64,000 nucleotides of DNA from Winogradskyella echinorum. Lineage in GTDB: Bacteria; Bacteroidota; Bacteroidia; Flavobacteriales; Flavobacteriaceae. The stretch spans positions 1 through 64,000 of the forward strand of contig NZ_JACOQD010000006.1 of NCBI RefSeq assembly GCF_014297365.1, read 5' to 3'. Position 1 is the first letter of the stretch. Every line of letters begins with the position of its first letter. This document shows, in pieces, positions 25,275-35,050 of this stretch. The notes below the pieces were generated by a model. It was not told the origin of the DNA and searched no databases. It saw only the letters and a program-made list of their open reading frames with translations. The position numbers were made by a program, and so were the translations under genes.

Positions 25275-26006
25275 TTACAATTCCAACCCTTTAACATTGT
25301 CTAGTTCTAAACCTAGAAACAACAATTTATGAAACGTAGGTAATTGGGCGCCACTTTCGGTAGTAATCCAATTTTCCCATGTGGCTTCTAAACCATCAAT
25401 AGGCAAAATATCCACCCACATTTGGTAGCTTTTAGGTTTTCCGTTTGCATCAAAATGCCAAAGGTAAGAATCACCAGGAGTACTGCCACCAGACATATAA
25501 GTAACTAAAAGCGCTGTTTCCCCAGATTCGGTTTGTACCAAACGACGTTCTACACCAGCATCAAAAACTTTGTATGGAGCCACTAACCAAAACGAATCAT
25601 TGTTAAAGTAGTCCGTAGCTGTATCAATATAATCTTGTTTTTCTATACCATTATAGTCTTGCTTGGCCAAAAAAACTTTAGAATTCGCCTTGTTTTTAAA
25701 GTCTAAAATGACCGTAAAATGACTCCAAGACACTTCGCAAGTCTTATCCGTTTTATACCATTTGTAATGGTGTTTGCCTTTAAAGGTCCACTCTAAGTAA
25801 TCCGTGTTTAAATACGCTTCTTCATTTAGGGCTTGTAGCATTTGTGTTGCCAATTGGTCTGCTTTGGCACCTTGTTGTCCAGTAGGTAAATCTTCGTTGT
25901 ATTTTAAATACATAAAACCAAAGAGTAGGAGTGTAGGTAAGGTGAAAAAGATAATAAGACCTCCTATTATTTTTAGGATACGTTTTGTATTTAGTGTTTT
26001 TGCCAA
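25275..26006 (-). CDS. Conserved membrane-anchored hypothetical protein
   Basis: A 243-residue protein with one N-terminal transmembrane helix (about 12-32) and an extracytoplasmic domain rich in Trp and aromatic residues (YLEWTFKGKHHYKWYK, WSHFTVILDF, DSYLWHFDANGKPKSYQMW). I recognise it only as a conserved flavobacterial type; the pattern recalls lipoprotein-like domains that follow a substrate through YLWHFD strands. No catalytic motif. Confidence 0.75.
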   Translation of the reverse strand: MAKTLNTKRILKIIGGLIIFFTLPTLLLFGFMYLKYNEDLPTGQQGAKADQLATQMLQALNEEAYLNTDYLEWTFKGKHHYKWYKTDKTCEVSWSHFTVILDFKNKANSKVFLAKQDYNGIEKQDYIDTATDYFNNDSFWLVAPYKVFDAGVERRLVQTESGETALLVTYMSGGSTPGDSYLWHFDANGKPKSYQMWVDILPIDGLEATWENWITTESGAQLPTFHKLLFLGLELDNVKGLEL

Positions 26007-26041
26007 AAGGAATATTGTTTAAGCAAATTTAATAAAGTATT

Positions 26042-26106
26042 TGTCATGCTAAACTCGTTTCACTATCTAATTATATGTGAGATGCTGAAACAAGTTCAGG
26101 ATGACA
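26042..26106. terminator. Long hairpin downstream of the tricorn-like gene
   Basis: 26042-26062 and 26086-26106 are inverted copies over 21 bp with one mismatch and two G-U pairs, separated by 23 nt. It lies between two minus-strand genes, downstream of 26128, so it may stop transcription or stabilise mRNA. The arm sequences resemble dispersed palindromic repeats seen in flavobacteria. Confidence 0.6.
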
Positions 26107-26127
26107 ATTCAATATATTTATTAACTT

Positions 26128-29100
26128 TTAGTTATCCGACTTATAACCAGCAGGTCGTTTCCAACGTACAGGAGCTTTAGGTTCTGGTTTCATTTTAAAC
26201 TCATTACCTTTTAATAATTTAAGCGCTTCTTCTATAGCACGTTCTAATTGTGGATCAATACCTTTAGAAGTTAATTTAGGGGCTTGTATCACTTCAATAT
26301 CTGGTGCAACACCTTCTCCTTCTACAGCCCACTCACCGTTAACATCGTAAAAACCTCCGCGTGGTGCCACCATACGGCCTCCATCTATAAATGCAGGAGT
26401 ATCCCAAGTACCTACAAGGCCTCCCCAAGTTTTTGTCCCGATTAATGGACCAATGTTTTTCATCTTAAACATGTAAGGTAATAAGTCGCCTCCAGAACCA
26501 GCACGCTCGTTAATGAGCATTACTTTTGGTCCCCAAATACCTGCAATTGGAGTGGTCCAAGGGCGTTTGTCTCCTGCTTTACTATTAAAATACCCGAATA
26601 ACTCACGAGACATCACATCGATCATATAATCTGCAGCAGAACCACCACCATTATTACGTTCGTCTATAACAGCTCCTTTTTTATCTTGTTGCGAAAAATA
26701 GTAACGGTTAAAAGAGGTAAAACCGCCTCCACCTGTGTTCGGTACATAGACATAAGCTAATTTACCATTAGAAAGTTCATCTACTTTTCTACGATTGCCT
26801 TCTACCCAATCCACAGTTCTTAAACCACGCTCATTACCAATAGGTTTTACCAAAATGGTTTTAGCATCTGCCATCGATGGTTTTGAGTTTACAGTGATAT
26901 TAATTTCGCGTCCAGAGGTTTGCTCTAATAAACTATAAGGATTAACATCAGCCGAAAGCGTAGTGCCATTAATAGCTAAAATATAGTCGCCTTCATTCAC
27001 ATGGATGCCTGGTTGCGCTAATGGAGCTTTTAAGTTAGGATTCCAACGTTCTCCATTAAAGATTTTAGAAATCTTAAAGTGTCCATTAACCAATTCAATA
27101 TCGCAACCTAATAAACCAACTGGCACACGATCTACATCTGGAAAATCACCACCAGACACATACGAATGGCCAACAGCAACTTCTCCACTCATAATATCCA
27201 CCACATAGTTTAAGTCTGTTCGGTGACGTACATGGTCTATCCAAGGAGAATACCATTTATAGACCTCATCCCAAGGGGCACCATGCACATTATCTACGTA
27301 CAAAAAGTCGCGCATATATCTCCAACCTTCCTTAAAGATTTGATGGGCCTCGGCTTTAGGATCTAGTTTTATTTTTAGGTTCGTTTTTAAGTTGTCTTTT
27401 CCTGGTTTTGGAGGTGCAGCGGCACCGGTTAATACCCAACTTCTATTCTGAAACAATAAGACGGAGTTTCTATCTTCTGATGCTACCATTTGAGAAACAC
27501 CATCCGCATAGTCCGTAGCTTTTTCCTTTTCTACATCGTATGAATGTACTTTTAAGCCGTTGGCATTAGGAATGGCTTCGGCTACAAACACTTTGTTTTT
27601 TTGGCCTTTTAAAAGGGCTATATAGTTTCTAGCTGGTAAATCTAAGGCAACAGCACGATCGAAAATTCCGTTTTCATCTATTGTAACGGTAACTCCTTCT
27701 GATGCTTTTTTGTCATCTTTTTTACTGTCTTTATCACTGACCGAAGTTGAAGTGTCGTCTTTCTTAACATCTTCCTTGTCACTCTTTGGAAGATTAGGGG
27801 CTTCGTCTTGAGAGTTTAAAACAACAGCATATAAACTTCGGGTTAAATTAGCCGCAGGATCGTAATTACTCATATCTAACCATCCCGATTGTAAGCCATA
27901 GTTAGTACTGGCTAATGTATATAGATATTTCCCAGAAGCATCCCAAACCGGACTAATAGCATCTGCGATAGGATCGGTTAGTTGAATGGTTTTCTTTGAA
28001 TCTACATTATAAGCAAAAATGGATTTAAAGTGACTATCTTGTTGTTTAGGAAATGCAATCCATTTACTATCTGGTGACCACACCGGATTCATGGTACGAT
28101 TAGGATGTGCATAACGATCTGTTGCTACTTTACGCGCCTTTTTAGTTTCTAAATTAAGAATCCAGACATTATAATGGGTGTCTGAATAGGCAATGTATTT
28201 GCCATCTGGTGACCAATCTGGTTGAAAGTAAAACGTTGGATTAGGCAATTTTATAGCTTCTACATTCTGACCATCTTGATCTGCAAGCATTAATTGATAC
28301 TCTCCGCTTTTATCAGAAAACCAGGCGATTTTATCTCCTTTTGGTGACCAAATAGGACTTCGGTCTGCAACACCTGGTGAGTTGGTAATGTTTTTCCATG
28401 TACCGTTTTCTTTTGGCACTGTAAATATTTCACCTCGATGTTCAAATATAGCACGTTTGCCTTTTGGTGATACATTAGGATTAGATAATTGAAATCCTGA
28501 TACATTATCCCATTTTGAACGGTAAAAGGTTAAATCTGCTTTTACATCTATATTTAATTGAGACGTTTTTCCCGAACTTGGATTGTACACATGTAGGTAA
28601 CCTCCTTGCTCGTAAACTATTTTGTCTTTACTAGCATCTAAGCTTTTGACATCGAATTTTTTATGAAACGTTATTTGTTTTTCTTCTTTGGTACTTGGGT
28701 TGAAGGACCAAATATTCATTGTATAATTGCGCTCAGACATAAAGTAAACAATCCCATCTAACCACACAGGATCTAAGTGACGCTCACCAGTTGGTTGCGA
28801 TGTTCTTACTAAATCTTTTGTTTTCATATCTACCACCCAAATCGGCATGGCTTGTCCTCCTCTGTAGTTTCTCCATTCGGCATCCCAACCTGTAATTGGC
28901 GTATAAGCTAAGTATTTACCATCGGCTGATAACTCTCCATAAGCTGCTCTTGGAATATCTAAAGCTTCAGGTAAGCCTCCTTTAGTAGAAACTGTAAAGA
29001 ATTTATTGGTCATGGTTGGTTGCGCTTCGCGCCCAGAACGAAAGAGTACTTTTCCGTCTGGTGTCCAGCCTTGTACAAAATCACCACCTGGATGATAGGT

Positions 29101-29397
29101 AAGACGTTTGGGTTCTCCTCCTTCAGAGGGCATTACAAAAACATCGACGTTACCATCGTATTGTGCTGTAAATGCAATTTGTTTACCGTCGTTAGAAAAG
29201 TGTGGACTCGATTCGTAGCCATCGTCACTAGTTAGTCTAATGGCTGTGCCACCATTTACGGATGCTTTCCATAAATCGTTAGCATAGACAAAGACAACAT
29301 CATCTCCATGTAATGTAGGTTGTCGTAAGAGTTGTGTGCCTTGAGAAAAGCTGAATAGTGAATAGCATAAGGCTAGAGCAATACTAAATTGTCGCAT
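26128..29397 (-). CDS. Tricorn-like S41 protease with WD40/PD40 propeller
   Basis: A 1089-residue secreted protease starting at the ATG at 29397, which begins a signal peptide (MRQFSIALALCYSLFSFSQ); a longer frame upstream adds 13 implausible residues. Residues about 30-520 hold repeated PD40/TolB-type beta-propeller units (SPDGKYIAYSDT, SPKGDKIAWFSD). A low-complexity Asp/Lys segment (about 545-580) is followed by a tricorn C1 region, a PDZ domain (about 790-860) and the S41 peptidase domain. The likely nucleophile Ser is in RAGSGGD (about 966). Tricorn homologues degrade peptides; this one is probably periplasmic. Monocistronic as far as visible. Confidence 0.92.
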   Translation of the reverse strand: MRQFSIALALCYSLFSFSQGTQLLRQPTLHGDDVVFVYANDLWKASVNGGTAIRLTSDDGYESSPHFSNDGKQIAFTAQYDGNVDVFVMPSEGGEPKRLTYHPGGDFVQGWTPDGKVLFRSGREAQPTMTNKFFTVSTKGGLPEALDIPRAAYGELSADGKYLAYTPITGWDAEWRNYRGGQAMPIWVVDMKTKDLVRTSQPTGERHLDPVWLDGIVYFMSERNYTMNIWSFNPSTKEEKQITFHKKFDVKSLDASKDKIVYEQGGYLHVYNPSSGKTSQLNIDVKADLTFYRSKWDNVSGFQLSNPNVSPKGKRAIFEHRGEIFTVPKENGTWKNITNSPGVADRSPIWSPKGDKIAWFSDKSGEYQLMLADQDGQNVEAIKLPNPTFYFQPDWSPDGKYIAYSDTHYNVWILNLETKKARKVATDRYAHPNRTMNPVWSPDSKWIAFPKQQDSHFKSIFAYNVDSKKTIQLTDPIADAISPVWDASGKYLYTLASTNYGLQSGWLDMSNYDPAANLTRSLYAVVLNSQDEAPNLPKSDKEDVKKDDTSTSVSDKDSKKDDKKASEGVTVTIDENGIFDRAVALDLPARNYIALLKGQKNKVFVAEAIPNANGLKVHSYDVEKEKATDYADGVSQMVASEDRNSVLLFQNRSWVLTGAAAPPKPGKDNLKTNLKIKLDPKAEAHQIFKEGWRYMRDFLYVDNVHGAPWDEVYKWYSPWIDHVRHRTDLNYVVDIMSGEVAVGHSYVSGGDFPDVDRVPVGLLGCDIELVNGHFKISKIFNGERWNPNLKAPLAQPGIHVNEGDYILAINGTTLSADVNPYSLLEQTSGREINITVNSKPSMADAKTILVKPIGNERGLRTVDWVEGNRRKVDELSNGKLAYVYVPNTGGGGFTSFNRYYFSQQDKKGAVIDERNNGGGSAADYMIDVMSRELFGYFNSKAGDKRPWTTPIAGIWGPKVMLINERAGSGGDLLPYMFKMKNIGPLIGTKTWGGLVGTWDTPAFIDGGRMVAPRGGFYDVNGEWAVEGEGVAPDIEVIQAPKLTSKGIDPQLERAIEEALKLLKGNEFKMKPEPKAPVRWKRPAGYKSDN

Positions 29398-29524
29398 TTT
29401 TTGATTGGTTTTTAGAAGTTGGTAAGTTGATTGCATTTGGTGCTTATAAATATACGATTTAGAGTTTGTGGAAATTCTAAAACAATGTTAAAAACTGTTT
29501 GGTTAGTATATAATTTATAGACTG

Positions 29525-29645
29525 GTTCTCGATATAAAATTGCGAAATAGCAATTTCAATCGAACTGACGTAAGTGTGATTTAATTATAGGATACTATTT
29601 AGTCACTTCGAGTGATTTCGAAGAATGAGAAATTATATCGAGAAG
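29525..29645. repeat. Dispersed intergenic repeat, second copy
   Basis: Related to 2621-2734: it shares the exact 16-mer at 29602-29617 and ends in ATCGAGAAG. It fills most of the 251-bp gap between ggt and the protease gene. Confidence 0.5.
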
Positions 29646-29648
29646 TAT

Positions 29649-31355
29649 CTAAAACCCAACTGCTGTATCATCACCACGTTTATCTGCACCACCTTCTAGT
29701 GTGCCATCATCTAGCATTAAGATACCATCTACAATTCCGATAATAGGAGAGCGTTCCTCATTAATTGTATAGCCTAGAGCCTCTAGTTCTTTAATGAGTT
29801 TTTTATCAAAAGAATGAGGTTCCATACGAATTTCGTCTGGTAGCCATTGGTTATGAAAACGAGGTGCATTTACGGCTTCTTGCATCGTTAATTCAAATTC
29901 ATGTATGTTTAAAATAGTTTGTAATACTGAGGTAATAATTGTAGAACCTCCAGGTGTGCCAACAGACATATAAAATTCACCATCTTTTTCAACGATTGTT
30001 GGAGTCATAGAACTTAGCATTCGTTTTTCAGGTGCGATGCTATTAGCTTCAGCACCAATTAAACCATAGTAATTGGGTTCGCCTGGTTTACTACTAAAAT
30101 CATCCATCTCGTTGTTTAAAAAGAAGCCTAATTCTTCTACATAAAGTTTAGAGCCATAACCACCATTTAAAGTAGTGGTAACTGCAATGGCATTGCCAAA
30201 CTGATCAACAATAGAGTAGTGTGTGGTTTCATCACTTTCGTAGCCAACAATGTCACCATGAGAAATAGAGTCGGCAGGAGTTGGACTTTTAAAAGAAAAG
30301 TTTTCCATTCTTTTATGCAAATACACTTCACTTGTCAAGGTTTTAATAGGAATATCTACAAAGTCTGGATCTCCTAAATAATAACTGCGATCTGCATAAG
30401 CACGCTTTTCAGCTTCAACTAAAACTTGAATTGCCTTTAATGAGTTATGTCCATAATCTTTTAAATCGAAAGGCTCAACCATGGTCATTATTTGATTAAG
30501 ACACACTCCACCTGAGGAAGGTGGTGACATAGATGTAATGGTTAAATCATCATATTGAAACGAAATTGGATCTCTCCATTTGGCTTCATATTTTGCTAAA
30601 TCTTCAAGCGTTATAATACTTCCTTTAGCTTGAAGAAATTCTACCAGTTTTTTAGCCGTTTCACCTTTATAGAATTCATCTCTTCCATTTTTAGATATAC
30701 GTTGCAAGGTTTCTGCTAAAGCGGTATTGATAATTTGGTCACCAGATTTTAGGTTATTGTTATAAAGGATTTCCTTTCCGTTTACAGCCCTAAACATACT
30801 GTCGTAATGCGCAATTCGTTTTTCTTGTTTATCTGTAATGTAATAGCCATTTTTAGCAAGTGCTATAACGGGTTTTAAAATGGTAGTAACATCGAGTTTT
30901 CCAAAGCGTTTTTGAGCTTCAAAAATACCTGCTATAGTTCCTGGAATACCTACAGCCATTGAGCCAACAGTACTGAGGTCTTTAATAACATTTCCATCAT
31001 CATCTAAATACATATCTTTAGTCGCTGCTAAGGGTGCTTTTTCTCTATAATCCAAAGCACCTTTTGTACCATCTGCCATTCTATAGATTAAAAAACCTCC
31101 TCCTCCAAGATTACCAGCATATGGATAGGCAACTGCCAAAGCCATTTCAGTTGCCATCATAGCATCAAAAGCATTACCACCTTGCTTAAGGATTTCTGCT
31201 CCAATTTTAGAGGCTTCTTCTCTAGCACTCACTACCATAGCTTTTTTTGCTATAAGTCCTCTTTTATTTGTTGATGTTTTGGATAGTTTTTCGTCTTTTT
31301 TACAACTTGAAATACTTATTAAAAGCGCAAAACATAAAAGGAGTAAACGATTCAT
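29649..31355 (-). CDS. ggt: Gamma-glutamyltransferase (lipoprotein)
   Basis: A 568-residue GGT. The signal peptide is of lipoprotein type (MNRLLLLCFALLISISSC, lipobox Cys18). The autocatalytic cleavage site and nucleophile Thr lies in DETTHYSIVD (about 375), with downstream substrate-binding segments GGYGSKL and the oxyanion-loop sequence SSMTPTIV. The enzyme hydrolyses glutathione and other gamma-glutamyl compounds, here anchored in the periplasm. It overlaps the ACP phosphodiesterase gene by 4 nt, so the two are co-transcribed. Confidence 0.94.
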   Translation of the reverse strand: MNRLLLLCFALLISISSCKKDEKLSKTSTNKRGLIAKKAMVVSAREEASKIGAEILKQGGNAFDAMMATEMALAVAYPYAGNLGGGGFLIYRMADGTKGALDYREKAPLAATKDMYLDDDGNVIKDLSTVGSMAVGIPGTIAGIFEAQKRFGKLDVTTILKPVIALAKNGYYITDKQEKRIAHYDSMFRAVNGKEILYNNNLKSGDQIINTALAETLQRISKNGRDEFYKGETAKKLVEFLQAKGSIITLEDLAKYEAKWRDPISFQYDDLTITSMSPPSSGGVCLNQIMTMVEPFDLKDYGHNSLKAIQVLVEAEKRAYADRSYYLGDPDFVDIPIKTLTSEVYLHKRMENFSFKSPTPADSISHGDIVGYESDETTHYSIVDQFGNAIAVTTTLNGGYGSKLYVEELGFFLNNEMDDFSSKPGEPNYYGLIGAEANSIAPEKRMLSSMTPTIVEKDGEFYMSVGTPGGSTIITSVLQTILNIHEFELTMQEAVNAPRFHNQWLPDEIRMEPHSFDKKLIKELEALGYTINEERSPIIGIVDGILMLDDGTLEGGADKRGDDTAVGF

Positions 31356-31954
31356 ATTTTAAATTGTTTTTCTATTTCTAAACGTTTGTTAGTGCTAAAC
31401 TCTATTAACTCGTTAAAGAATACAGTAAAATCATTTTCAAAAGCACTATAGTTTTCTTTGAGTTCTTTTGTAGCCTCATTCATTTTAGAGCGTCCTTTAG
31501 TTCGTCTGTTCATGCCATCTAACACTAACTGAATTCCGTCTATAGTCGCATAACTAAGTAACCAATTACCTTCAATCATTATAGGTGTTAGTTTTTGAAA
31601 ACGCTCTGGTAAAACATGTAAATGTTTATTGAGACTTTTATAAAAATCATCTATATATTCTGCTAAGGGTATATCGGAATAATCTTTCCAATTCTTAGCT
31701 AAAAAATGGTCGTAAAAAATATCTACTATGACACCACTATAGTGTCCGTAGTTTTTATGTAATCGCTTAGTACTCTGTCTTACAACAGGATGTGCATCTG
31801 TAAATGTATCAATCTCGCGATGCAGTTGAATACCAGCTTGCATTGCAACAGGAAAGCGGGTATAATTTTTACCTCTAACACCATCACCAGCAAAATTGCC
31901 TATGGTTAAAAGTTCATTGTCACTAGACAAATAGATATGTGCTAAGAAATTCAT
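31352..31954 (-). CDS. ACP phosphodiesterase (DUF479/AcpH family)
   Basis: A 200-residue protein with the family hallmarks NFLAHIYLS at the start, GNFAGDGVRG, HREIDTFTDAHP and the His/Asp-rich DIFYDHFLAKNW. These belong to the HD-like hydrolase that removes 4'-phosphopantetheine from acyl carrier protein. Typical length (about 195). It is the first gene of the unit with ggt, divergent from glmM. This housekeeping assignment is independent of the carrier-protein cluster 18 kb away. Confidence 0.9.
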   Translation of the reverse strand: MNFLAHIYLSSDNELLTIGNFAGDGVRGKNYTRFPVAMQAGIQLHREIDTFTDAHPVVRQSTKRLHKNYGHYSGVIVDIFYDHFLAKNWKDYSDIPLAEYIDDFYKSLNKHLHVLPERFQKLTPIMIEGNWLLSYATIDGIQLVLDGMNRRTKGRSKMNEATKELKENYSAFENDFTVFFNELIEFSTNKRLEIEKQFKI

Positions 31955-32009
31955 GAGTCCGAATTTACAAATTCATAATAACAAAATAGTAATAAAGCGT
32001 ATATCTATT

Positions 32010-32017
32010 TATATTTG
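32010..32017 (+). promoter_or_regulatory. -7 element of glmM
   Basis: TATATTTG, a full match to TAnnTTTG, 20 nt before the ATG at 32037; no clear -33 was found. Confidence 0.45.
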
Positions 32018-32036
32018 CTGAAAATCAAAATTATAT

Positions 32037-33425
32037 ATGACTTTAATAAAATCTATTTCAGGAATCAGAGGTACTATAGGAGGTAAAGTTGAAGAAAATT
32101 TAACACCAATTGATGCGGTTAAATTTGCCGCAGCTTATGGTACATGGCTAAAACAACAACGTAATAAAGAAAATTACAGAGTAGTAGTTGGACGTGATGC
32201 GCGTATCTCTGGAGAAATGATTCAGAATTTAGTAATGAATACTTTAGTCGGACTGGGAATCCATGTCATAGATGTGGATTTATCTACAACGCCAACGGTT
32301 GAAGTCGCTGTACCAATGGAGCATGCAGATGGTGGTATTATATTAACAGCAAGTCATAATCCAAAACAATGGAATGCTTTAAAACTTTTAAATGCAAAAG
32401 GTGAATTTTTGAATGGTGCAGAAGGACAAAAGATACTAGAGATAGCAGAATCTAACGATATGAATTTTGCTGAGGTTGATGATTTAGGTAAGATTACAAA
32501 AAATACGGCTTACATAGATTTGCATATTGAGGAAGTTTTAAAATTACCATTAGTAAATGCTAAAGCCATTGAAAACGCTAATTTTAAAGTAGTTGTTGAT
32601 GGTGTAAATTCTACAGGTGGTATTGCAATTCCACTTTTATTAGAACGTTTAGGTGTGCATCCTGTTAAACTGTATTGTGATCCAACAGGACATTTTCCTC
32701 ATAACCCAGAGCCATTAAAAGAACATTTAGGTGATTTGGCTGCTGCGGTTGTAAAAGAGCGTGCCGATTTTGGTATAGTCGTAGATCCAGATGTGGATAG
32801 ATTAGCATTTATGGATGAAAATGGAGACATGTTTGGAGAAGAATATACATTGGTGGCCTGTGCTGATTATGTGTTGAGTAAAAATCCCGGAAATACAGTA
32901 AGTAACATGAGTTCTACTAGAGCGTTGAGAGATGTTACTGAGAAACACGGAGGCATGTACGAAGCTAGTGCAGTTGGAGAAGTGAATGTAGTTGAGTTAA
33001 TGAAAAAGAATAATGTGGTTATTGGTGGTGAAGGTAATGGGGGTATTATTTATCCAGAATTACATTACGGTCGTGATGCATTAGTTGGTGTGGCTTTATT
33101 TTTAAGCTTATTAGCTGAAAAGCGAATGAAAGTGAGCGAGTTAAGAGCCTCTTATCCTAACTATTATATGAGTAAGAAAAAGATAGAATTAACTCCAGGA
33201 TTAGATGTTGATGGAATTTTAAGTACTATGGAATCTAATTATAGTCATGAAAAGTTGACCACTATTGATGGAGTAAAAATTGACTTCGCTGATAGTTGGG
33301 TACACTTACGTAAAAGCAATACAGAACCTATTATTAGAATATACACGGAAGCTCCATCTCAAGAAGCTGCAGATACATTAGCTGATCGTTTTATTGCCGA
33401 AATAAAGGCTATTGCTAATATTTAG
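32037..33425 (+). CDS. glmM: Phosphoglucosamine mutase
   Basis: A 462-residue alpha-D-phosphohexomutase. The active-site phosphoserine loop is TASHNP (Ser about 103), the Mg-binding loop DPDVDRLAF lies at about 245, the sugar-binding GGEGNGG at about 330 and the phosphate-binding RKSNTEPIIRIYTE near the C-terminus. GlmM interconverts GlcN-6-P and GlcN-1-P for UDP-GlcNAc. A phosphomannomutase role cannot be excluded from sequence alone, since Bacteroidota members are close to both. Length and motifs are complete. Confidence 0.88.
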   Translation: MTLIKSISGIRGTIGGKVEENLTPIDAVKFAAAYGTWLKQQRNKENYRVVVGRDARISGEMIQNLVMNTLVGLGIHVIDVDLSTTPTVEVAVPMEHADGGIILTASHNPKQWNALKLLNAKGEFLNGAEGQKILEIAESNDMNFAEVDDLGKITKNTAYIDLHIEEVLKLPLVNAKAIENANFKVVVDGVNSTGGIAIPLLLERLGVHPVKLYCDPTGHFPHNPEPLKEHLGDLAAAVVKERADFGIVVDPDVDRLAFMDENGDMFGEEYTLVACADYVLSKNPGNTVSNMSSTRALRDVTEKHGGMYEASAVGEVNVVELMKKNNVVIGGEGNGGIIYPELHYGRDALVGVALFLSLLAEKRMKVSELRASYPNYYMSKKKIELTPGLDVDGILSTMESNYSHEKLTTIDGVKIDFADSWVHLRKSNTEPIIRIYTEAPSQEAADTLADRFIAEIKAIANI

Positions 33426-33504
33426 TACCTTTGAGTAGATGGTTCAAAAGTTAAAATAATCTGTCATTTTTATAAAGTTAGAAACAGTAGTAAATACAAA
33501 TGTT

Positions 33505-35010
33505 ATGATTTCTGAAGTTAAACATAAAGAATCGACTGAACTTGAAACTTACTTCAATCAGTTCAGAAAGCATATAATAGGACAAGATCAAACTTTTATA
33601 TCACCTTATGGTGAACAAAAAATCATATATACAGATTGGACTGCTTCGGGTCGTTTATATAGACCAATAGAAGAAAAGTTATGTAACGATTTTGGACCTT
33701 TTGTTGCCAATACACATACTGAAACTACAGTGTCTGGTACAGCCATGACAAAGGCATATCATAAGGCTAAACAGATTATTAAGGATCATGTTAATAGTAA
33801 TGAAGATGATGTTTTAATTGTGTCTGGCAATGGCATGACAGGTGTAGTAAACAAGTTTCAGCGTATTCTTGGTTTAAAAGTTCCGGAAAATTTAAAAGAT
33901 TATACAAAGATACCTGATGAGATGCGACCAGTAGTTTTTGTGTCTCATATGGAGCATCATTCTAACCAAACCTCGTGGTTAGAAACGATGGCCAAGGTTG
34001 AAGTTATTCCACCAAATAAAAACGGATTAGTTTGCCTAGAAAATTTAGAAAAATTACTTCTACAATATAAAGATCGAACGATAAAAATTGCTTCGATTAG
34101 TGGAGGATCTAATGTAACAGGCTTGCAAACACCTCATCATAAAATAGCTAAATTAATGCACAAGCACGATGGAGTTTGTTTTGTAGATTTCGCTTGTTCT
34201 GCACCATATATAGAAATTGATATGCATCCTAAAGATAAAGATGCACAATTAGATGCTATTTTCTTTTCACCTCATAAGTTTTTGGGTGGTCCAGGTACTT
34301 CTGGTGTATTGGTTTTTAATAAAAAGCTTTATAAAAACATGATACCAGATTGTCCAGGAGGTGGTACTGTCAGTTGGACCAATCCTTGGGGCGAACATAA
34401 GTATATAGATAATATTGAAGATAGGGAAGATGGAGGTACTCCTGGATTTCTTCAAACCATAAAGACGGCACTCTCTGTAAAATTAAAAGAGCAAATGGGA
34501 GTCGATAATATGTTGAAACGCGAGCATCAATTAGTCGATTTCATTTTTAAGAAGTTAGAGCCAATTTCTAATATTAATATTCTTGCAGGTCAACATAAAG
34601 ATAGGTTAGGTGTGATTTCATTTTATATAGATGATTTGCACTTTAATTTAGGTGTTAAATTGCTCAACGATAAATTCGGAATACAAACACGAGGTGGTTG
34701 CAGTTGCGCAGGGACTTATGGACATTTTTTACTGCATGTAGATCAGCAAATGTCTAATGAGTTAACCAATGAGATTTCTATAGGCGATTTAATACGTAAA
34801 CCAGGTTGGATTCGTATGTCTATTCATCCAACAACCACTAATGCAGAAATAGAATTTGTTTGCGATAGTATTATTGATTTAGCCAAAAATCATGATACTT
34901 GGTCTAAGGATTATGAATACTCAAAATGTAATAATGAGTTTATTCATAAATCTTTAATAAATAAACCTTGTAATGCAACGAATGTAGATGCTTGGTTTAA
35001 TTTGGATTAA
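33505..35010 (+). CDS. Class V aminotransferase-fold PLP enzyme
   Basis: A 501-residue fold-type I PLP enzyme. The PLP lysine is in FFSPHKFLGGPGTSG (about 258); a preceding VDFACSAPY holds the cofactor Asp. A cysteine-rich segment, RGGCSCAGTYGHF (about 395-407), sits where cysteine desulfurases keep their active Cys. It resembles NifS/isopenicillin N epimerase-type proteins, but is longer at both ends than IscS. I cannot tell the substrate. It follows glmM by 79 nt on the same strand without an obvious terminator between. Confidence 0.85.
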   Translation: MISEVKHKESTELETYFNQFRKHIIGQDQTFISPYGEQKIIYTDWTASGRLYRPIEEKLCNDFGPFVANTHTETTVSGTAMTKAYHKAKQIIKDHVNSNEDDVLIVSGNGMTGVVNKFQRILGLKVPENLKDYTKIPDEMRPVVFVSHMEHHSNQTSWLETMAKVEVIPPNKNGLVCLENLEKLLLQYKDRTIKIASISGGSNVTGLQTPHHKIAKLMHKHDGVCFVDFACSAPYIEIDMHPKDKDAQLDAIFFSPHKFLGGPGTSGVLVFNKKLYKNMIPDCPGGGTVSWTNPWGEHKYIDNIEDREDGGTPGFLQTIKTALSVKLKEQMGVDNMLKREHQLVDFIFKKLEPISNINILAGQHKDRLGVISFYIDDLHFNLGVKLLNDKFGIQTRGGCSCAGTYGHFLLHVDQQMSNELTNEISIGDLIRKPGWIRMSIHPTTTNAEIEFVCDSIIDLAKNHDTWSKDYEYSKCNNEFIHKSLINKPCNATNVDAWFNLD

Positions 35011-35050
35011 GTAATGTTTCTAAGTCTACTAAATAAAGACAATTAACATT